DNA of 64,000 nucleotides from Trissonchulus latispiculum (taxonomy: Eukaryota > Nematoda > Enoplea > Enoplida > Ironidae). This document shows, piece by piece, positions 59,001-64,000 of this stretch. Where the stretch lies: NCBI GenBank assembly GCA_030248195.1, contig JASAND010010878.1:1-64000 (forward strand). The letters are read 5' to 3'. Each line of letters begins with the position of its first letter. The stretch's first letter is position 1. Under the pieces are notes generated by a model. That model saw only the letters and a program-made list of their open reading frames with translations, was not told where the DNA came from and ran no database searches. A program made the translations under genes and the position numbers.

Positions 59001-62000
59001 GTATACATAAACTTTATGTTAAAGTTGATGAAGTTAACCTACTGCAATACTTCCGTATTCTGCTATCGTAATCCGGAACCGGCCAAATATCAGACGGTTC
59101 TCATTCGTAGAGTTCAAATTTATTATTCAAACAAAATTAATCGGATTCAAATGACACCGAAATTTCGATTTTTCTGGACTTCAGTGGTTAAATTAATACC
59201 TTGAGGCACACAATTTATTTGGCAGTCTTCAGGACTCTCAAAAACATCCTCTGGACACTCGTCTCCTTCACAGGAACGGCATGATCTATCTTCGCAGTAG
59301 TATTTAGTATTCCCGCTTGCTGCCGGCGTCGTTGGGTCTAAATTGAAACTTAAACAATCAGGAAACAAAGAAAAAAGGGTGTAGTGTAATCCAACAATGG
59401 TATAAATGTTGATTTAAGATTATGTTGCGTGAGTGCGTCTAATTAATTGTTATTAATTACCAGCATCAAAAGCAATGCATGGTGTCGTGTAGTCAAAAAT
59501 ACTACAAAATGTGCATTCAAAGGTAATTACGTATTGTAAGTGCGTCTTGTTAATTCTTCTCTCCCTTTATGACTCTCGCTACATCGCCTGGAAACTGTCA
59601 CCACAATGGGAAGCTGGAGCGGACACCATCTTGGCCTAATTAATTATATAGTATTAGTATATATGGCTTTTGTGTACTGTGTGGGGACCACCAAATAAAT
59701 TTGACCTTTTTGCGGCTCATTGCACTCAATCAAGTCCGTTTTTAGTTGCTAGGGGAACAATAGCCTGACTTACACAAAAGGTCAATTCTGGGTGAGAGAG
59801 ACTTTCCTTCGATTAGGTCCCCACAGAATCCCAAATGCTACAGTCATTGATGCAATGTCTGCCAATATGAAAATGTCGTGGAAACGAAGATCCTAACTTT
59901 TAACTTAAAAGATTCCTTAAAAATTTCCTGCATTCAAATATGATATCAGCCAATACTATAATGAAATTACGGAAACTCTTGCTTTTCCCGTTCGTTTAGT
60001 TCGGTCCAATGACTTATTGATTCGGTAAACAAGCCACTTGAACATTCGTTCATAACAAGCCTTGGAAATAGCTTCAACTGAAAACTCTGCCTGTTCCTTA
60101 TTCTGAGCCCTATGAACATACATATTCTCGGCCAACTCTGATTCGAGGTTTTAAAATGGGCTTTAGTAAATTCCGTAACCTGGAAGACCCATCAAATGAC
60201 AGACATTTTGAGCAGTCGTGTCATCAAGTAGAACAGCCTGATCTGACTTCTTTTCCTGAAAAAACTCCATATTGCCGCCAAAGTGAAGCACCGCACTCCC
60301 TACACGGAAAATAGCAGAAACTTCCTCATCCTGGAAACCCATGATTCGCATGGACTTGACTGTGCTCATAAATTCCAATTTGTCCTCAACACCAGGTACT
60401 GGAATGTAACCATTTGATAGAAATCTGTAGCTTTTGATATCCCTCAAGAAGGAAATGTTTTTTTTCTTCTGTAGTAGTGCCCTGTAAGAACTGATAGAAG
60501 ATATGGAAGGATCTCTCGTCAACAGCCTAAGCTGGAGACTTTTCCAGCAAATAGCTTTCAATGTTGGCACCGCAAATGAAACCGGACAAGTCAAAGCTAA
60601 ACTAAATGCTTTAAGGATTAAGACAGTTTTTATCTGATATTAGCATAATTCCGGCCATTAATTTACAGAATCAAAACATCTAACGTATACCGTTTACTGT
60701 TTGGTGTTTAGTGTTTAGGTGTTTCTAAGAGCCATTGTGTGTAAACGGCATGAACATCTATAAAATTTACAATATGGTAAATTCTAAAACTTCTTCTCAA
60801 AATTTTAGAACTTCAATTGAAATTAAATTAAAATTTAGTCCACAAATAGCGACCAAACAACCCGATTTGCTAACTAAAGTATTGCATCAATTACTGTAGC
60901 ATTTATCGAAAGAAAGTCTCTCTCACCCAGAATTGACCTTTTGTGTATGTCAGGCTATTGTTCCCCTAGCAACTAAAAACGGACTTCCTTAATTGAGTGC
61001 AATGAGCCGTAAAAAGGTCAAATTTATTTCGTGGTCCCCACGCAGTACACAAAAGCCGTATATATTACATCATACCAGCATCAAAAGCAATGCAAGTCTT
61101 CTGACAGGCTTCGTCCGATTCAAAAGTTTCAGCCTCAATTTCCTCTCCTTGAAGTTTACCGAAAGGAGCACAGCCGAAGGATTCACACTTCCAAACAACT
61201 TCAGTCTGCGTTCCTGAAAACAGAAATGTTACAGCATGGTACAACAGTACTAACCTAATTTGCATATTCAAGGTAAAGACAAACCCACAGACAATGAATG
61301 AACTGTAGCAAATGGCAATTTTATATTCTTAGCACATCGAAATTTTACACAGCTAGTATCCACAGTTTCTCGAGAAAGCCGTGATAACTGAGGTCAAAAT
61401 GCAAATTTCTCGAAAGCCGCGTTGCAAAAGATTCTCTTAAGTGCCCTCCTAGGAGGGTACTTAGGAGGGTGTCTGGGAGCTGTCTAGGAGTGAGTTAGGA
61501 GACCTCCTAAATCTGTTTCAAAAGATTTCTCCTAAGTTTAACTGGCGCTGCTCCAAAACTCAGCCAACTTAGCAGAAAAGTTAGGGGTGGTAGACAGCAC
61601 TCCTAGCTTAGGAGAATCTTTTGCAACCCTATTCTCCTAAGTGAGCACCTAAGCTGAACTTAAGAGCGCTTCTAGGCTTAGGAGAATCTTTTGCAACGCG
61701 GCTCCGGTTGCATATTCAAGGGAAATTCTGTTTCTACAAATTTCTACAATTCAATCTTGGTGCTATACCGCAATCTGCAGTACACTGATCATCAGTGGCG
61801 AAGAAAACCGATGTGGTGCTGAGAGCACATCCGTTGTTACCCAGGCATGGAGTACACTCCCCAGTGAGTGCATCGCAATGGTATTCTAGAAAATACAAAG
61901 AAAAATGAAAACACAAAAACACGAACATACCTATTTATTACCAAGAGTACTTAATACATAAGAGTGTGACAGCTGGCAGGAGGCATAGCCATGCTCATTA

Positions 62001-63564
62001 TCAGCTTGCGAGCCATGCTCTGCGCGCTAACGGCCCACCACCACCCCCCCCCCCGCAATTGCGTAGCTAGTGGACCACCCGCAAATCAGTACCTAGTACG
62101 CAATTGAGTATGTTCACACGCTTCTACAATAAGCATTCTATCGGGACCCCGCCCCCCCCCCGCAAATGTGACCTATCATTCAAGATTTCTAAATAGTCCA
62201 TCATATAGTTATGGTAATTACATCACATTCTAAACGTTTGTTGAACTTCAAAATTGTTTCAGATGCTATCCACTTTTGTAGATCTTATTTCTGTTCCTCA
62301 CCACTTGGTACACAGTTGATGTTGCATTCCTCGGGGTTAAAGTAGAAGTCTTCGGGGCACTCGTCGCCGAAACATTCCACACACTGACCCTCCGCACAGT
62401 AGTAGAGTAGGGCATCATTTTCCGTTCCTCCGTTGTTGAAGTCTTCTGTTATCGGCTCATCTGATGAAGCGATCTCTAAAATCAATTTTGTTAGTGTGCA
62501 ATAAATTCGGATCGAGACGAGGGTCTTTGATATCAACAGTCTGCTTGCAGTAATATTTTGCTAGCTCATGAAGTTTCAAAAAGGTCTGCATCCATTTATA
62601 AATAAAGTTGCAAAGAGGGGTTTTCAGGATCGCTGAACACCAATTTTTTGTTAGCTCAGTAAACGCTAAAGATGTAAGCTTAACGTTTAAACTCATTTCT
62701 AGCTAACGAAAAGCTGGATCGAAAAATTGTTTTCAGATACGTTTTCAGCGACCATGAAATCCCCTCCATGCAACGTTAAGGCGAAATCGGAGACAAAAGG
62801 TTTCTGGTCCCCCCCCCTTAAAAACTTAAAAATTTAATTCTTTGAATTTTTTAATTTTTGTCACATATCGATCAGAAATGCGTTAAAACGCACCCACACA
62901 TACCAAATTTAAGCTCAATCGGTTAAGTTTTGCGAATTTTAGACACAGGTGTGATACGGAGGAATATTTTTTGCCCTTTCTTTATGAGATAAAATATAAA
63001 CTCTTGCTAAGAGCTAAGACCAAGAGTGCATAATATACATAAGAGTATGACAGCTGGCATACTCTATGTATTATAAGCGTGACACATCCTCTGCTCGCTA
63101 ATGGCTAACCCCCCCCCCCGCAAATTGGACCCTCCTTCACTTCAAAGAATTCTATTATGTACTCTTGCTAAGACTGATTACAACTGACCAGTTTCTACAG
63201 TCGCGTTACAGGAAGCTGTACAGTCCTCTTCTGTCATGAAACCGACGCGCGGCTCTCCGTTGTTCATCATTCGACCCTGAACAGCGCAGCCGAAGTCCTC
63301 GCACGTCCAGTACAGTTCTGTGTTCACTCCTAAAATTGGAAACTTTTCCTTAAATGGTCATCTAATTCTTCACATTTAAACTTAACAATTTACATTTCTG
63401 AATGGAAATTAACGGGTTGTAGTCAATCCACAATTTAAATGCTATACCACAGTTGGCAGTGCATTCGTCATCTGACTGGAAAAATACGGACGTTGAGGTG
63501 AGCGCGCAGCCAGTGTTACCCAGACAGGGGACGCACTGGGATGTGAACGCATCGCAATGAAACT
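56003..63564 (-). CDS. large secreted protein: tandem Cys-rich modules, acidic linker, PAN/apple domain (11+ exons, 5' partial)
   Basis: Minus-strand exons: 63564-63448 (A), 63329-63189 (B), 62475-62302 (C), 61885-61769 (A), 61213-61076 (B), 59337-59200 (C), 58337-58221 (A), 57920-57771 (C'), 57286-57149 (D), 56828-56481 (acidic linker), 56289-56003 (PAN). All borders are GT-AG and every junction is phase 1. Module A (always 117 nt) reads HCDALTG.C.PCLGN.GCA...FF..DD.C...C; B reads W.CE.FGCA...E.C...C; C reads YYC...C..C.GDECPED...C.INC. A, C, C' and D have six cysteines and B has four; all end C-x3-C, reminiscent of the last helix of Kunitz domains but otherwise unrecognised. The linker (~116 aa) is almost entirely Glu, Thr, Asp and Ile. 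The last exon (~95 aa, six well-spaced Cys, HCARIC...C.IAGF) is a PAN/apple-type domain. About 620 residues are present; the first exon in the window enters in phase 1, so the signal peptide lies beyond 64000. Function unknown; extracellular binding is inferred. Confidence 0.82.
57463..57612 (-). mobile_element. tRNA-cored element with terminal inverted repeats, copy 3
   Basis: 150 bp on the minus strand: GAAAGGTTGAAATTGGC at its start, AGCTGAGTGGTAGCG (A-box) and TGGTTCGATCCCCGCTCTGG (B-box) inside, and ATTTCAACAATTC at its end. A C-tract lies between core and left end. In the intron between the C' and D exons of the Cys-module gene. Confidence 0.75.
58540..58775. repeat. dispersed repeat R2, copy 1
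   Basis: Shares with 63660-63890 the words TGCTTG.GGGGTTTGGGGGG and CTCCTGCACATGTCTG, and a central GG.TTTTTC.GTTTTT.GG block. It interrupts another repeat whose halves (GGTGCTCCGACCA and GGATTACGGTAG) lie on either side and are contiguous at 19490-19605, so R2 probably inserted into it. Confidence 0.65.
58875..58981. repeat. 107-bp hairpin (foldback MITE-like)
   Basis: Ends TGCATTCAGAGAT and its exact inverse. Paired segments GCACGGGAAGC/GCTTCCCGCAC and TGGCA/TGCCA converge on a 5-base loop ACTCG. Nearly the whole unit can fold on itself. In an intron of the Cys-module gene. Confidence 0.75.
59575..59640 (-). repeat. R1 repeat fragment
   Basis: The minus-strand sequence matches 3040-3110 closely (GCCAAGATGGTG, CAGCTTCCCATTGTGGTGAC, GTAGCGAGAGTCAT). 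Truncated on both sides. Confidence 0.7.
59657..61066. mobile_element. TIR transposon carrying a captured myosin fragment
   Basis: Left (59657-59812) and right (60908-61066) ends are inverted repeats of about 155 bp with few differences. Both begin GGCTTTTGTGTACTG after a TATATA stretch and contain GTGGGGACCAC, TTTTTAGTTGCTAGGGGAAC and TTGACC.TTTT. No transposase lies between them; instead there is a broken piece of a class-II myosin motor (59975-60596). The right end stops about 10 bases from the donor of the 61213-61076 exon. Non-autonomous; superfamily not determined. Confidence 0.88.
59975..60596 (-). pseudogene. class-II myosin motor-domain fragment, frameshifted
   Basis: Read 60596 to 59975 on the minus strand, the pieces match myosin II heads in order: FDLSGFICGANIESYLLEK, DERSFHIFYQ, DIKSYRFLSNGYIPVPGVED, AIFRVGSAVLHFG, KKSDQAVLLDD, CHLMGL, then AQNKEQAEFSVEAISKACY and WLVYRINKSLDRTKR. 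That covers the motor from just after switch I to just before switch II (about 205 codons). One in-frame stop and at least three frameshifts break it. No intron interrupts the match, but the source gene's exon layout is unknown. The wording (KSDQA, IPVPGV) is nearest to non-muscle myosin II. Confidence 0.9.
61942..62170 (+). repeat. CAAGAGTACATAAT-family copy with C-tracts
   Basis: Begins CAAGAGTACTTAATACATAA, GAGTGTGACAGCTGGCA and later has GCGCTAACGGCCCACC and CCCCCCCCCGCAATT, in the order seen in 63021-63167. The right end is not recognisable and a second C-tract follows near 62150. Confidence 0.55.
62615..62800 (+). repeat. dispersed repeat R3, copy 2
   Basis: Partner of 52540-52760 (GGGGTTTTCAGGA, AAAAGCTGGATCG, GCGAAATCGGAGACAAA). 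Confidence 0.5.
63021..63167. mobile_element. 147-bp MITE with 7-bp target duplication
   Basis: Left end CAAGAGTGCATAAT and right end (inverse) CAAGAGTACATAAT. CTAAGAC flanks both sides (63014-63020 and 63168-63174). The interior has GAGTATGACAGCTGGCAT and a C-tract. Other, mostly 5'-end, copies lie at 24014, 27069, 39696 and 61942. In an intron of the Cys-module gene. Confidence 0.75.
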
Positions 63565-63659
63565 CTGAAACAAGTCGATACATCAGTATGCAAATTAGTT
63601 TACAATATTGTTAGCTACAGTAAACTAAAATAGTCATGACGGTGACTTTGTTTATTTTA

Positions 63660-63890
63660 GCTTTCTGGGTTTGTATCTGATTTCTCCGCCCACACATGTG
63701 CTTGGGGGTTTGGGGGGGTTCACTCCCTCCAGACCGGGACCTCTCCCTCCCCCAAAGGGGTCGCTCACCCCCCTCCCCAGAATCCAAATTTTTCCGTATT
63801 TTTGGGTAAAAAACCGGACAAAGCCGGTTTTCCGGCGGTTCATCCACCCTCCCCAAAACTTCCCCTCCTGCACATGTCTGCCTCCACCCT
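63660..63890. repeat. dispersed repeat R2, copy 2
   Basis: Same layout as 58540-58775: CACATGTGCTTGGGGGTTTG at the start and CTCCTGCACATGTCTG at the end, so CACATGT lies at both termini. The open frames read across it are repeat-derived. Confidence 0.65.
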
Positions 63891-63894
63891 ATCT

Positions 63895-64000
63895 GCGTTA
63901 GGGGCTTGGAGTGTCGAACGATGCTCTGTTCCTCTACCTTGCGCATGAGGGATGTCTCGCTACCAGAGCCGAAACGCCCAGAAGGTGTCTGCTCCAGCTT
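63895..64000 (+). repeat. R1 repeat, runs off the window end
   Basis: Aligns with about 2955-3065 (GTCGAA.GA.G.T.TGCTC, CGCATGAG, ACC.GAGCCGAAA.GCC, CTGCTTCAGCTT-like end). Directly follows R2 copy 2. Confidence 0.6.

Overview
The window looks like a metazoan, most likely nematode, genome with low gene density: AT-rich spacers, GT-AG introns, five recognisable protein-coding loci in 64 kb, and dense small transposons. The nematode reading rests on a multi-module protein of the Mig18-type fibronectin-I family (best known from nematodes), a closely matched pair of animal thaumatin-like genes, and a GPI-anchored Ly6 protein. The species cannot be named from the sequence. All recognised genes encode secreted or surface proteins. 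No rRNA, intact tRNA gene, CRISPR array or operon was seen.

1-17 kb: two nearly identical thaumatin-like genes (4638-5903 on +, 15359-16331 on -) converge on an ~8.5 kb spacer. They sit in the arms of an inverted duplication that also copies promoter and downstream DNA. The spacer holds AT microsatellites, a cluster of GC-rich palindromes, a decayed BEL/Pao retrotransposon with one part inverted, and tandem 30-bp palindromes. 17-42.5 kb: no convincing complete gene. There is one orphan signal-peptide exon (23384-23525), many tRNA-headed repeats, a 1.59 kb near-perfect foldback element with an exact 8-bp target duplication (36665-38252), and several MITE-like elements.

42.5-54.4 kb: a three-exon Ly6/uPAR-type gene (42990-45410) and a three-exon Mig18/Fn1-type extracellular protein gene (48081-54371). 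The 4.1 kb first intron of the latter hosts a 1.84 kb transposon with complex inverted ends and TAG target duplications. 56-64 kb (minus strand): the 3' part of a large secreted-protein gene of at least 11 exons, all joined in phase 1. It has the small Cys-rich modules A-B-C-A-B-C-A-C'-D, then an acidic Glu/Thr-rich linker exon, then a C-terminal PAN/apple domain. Its 5' end lies beyond the window. One intron carries a transposon with ~155-bp inverted repeats that has captured part of a class-II myosin motor domain.

The strongest candidates for undescribed biology are: (i) the exon-triplet-built Cys-module/PAN gene; (ii) the myosin-carrying TIR element; (iii) three related inverted-repeat transposon families whose 9-bp sub-repeat words differ at the same three positions while keeping TTAAA; and (iv) a ~150-bp element that combines a tRNA-like Pol III core with terminal inverted repeats. 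All calls come from reading the sequence. No database search or computed alignment was run.
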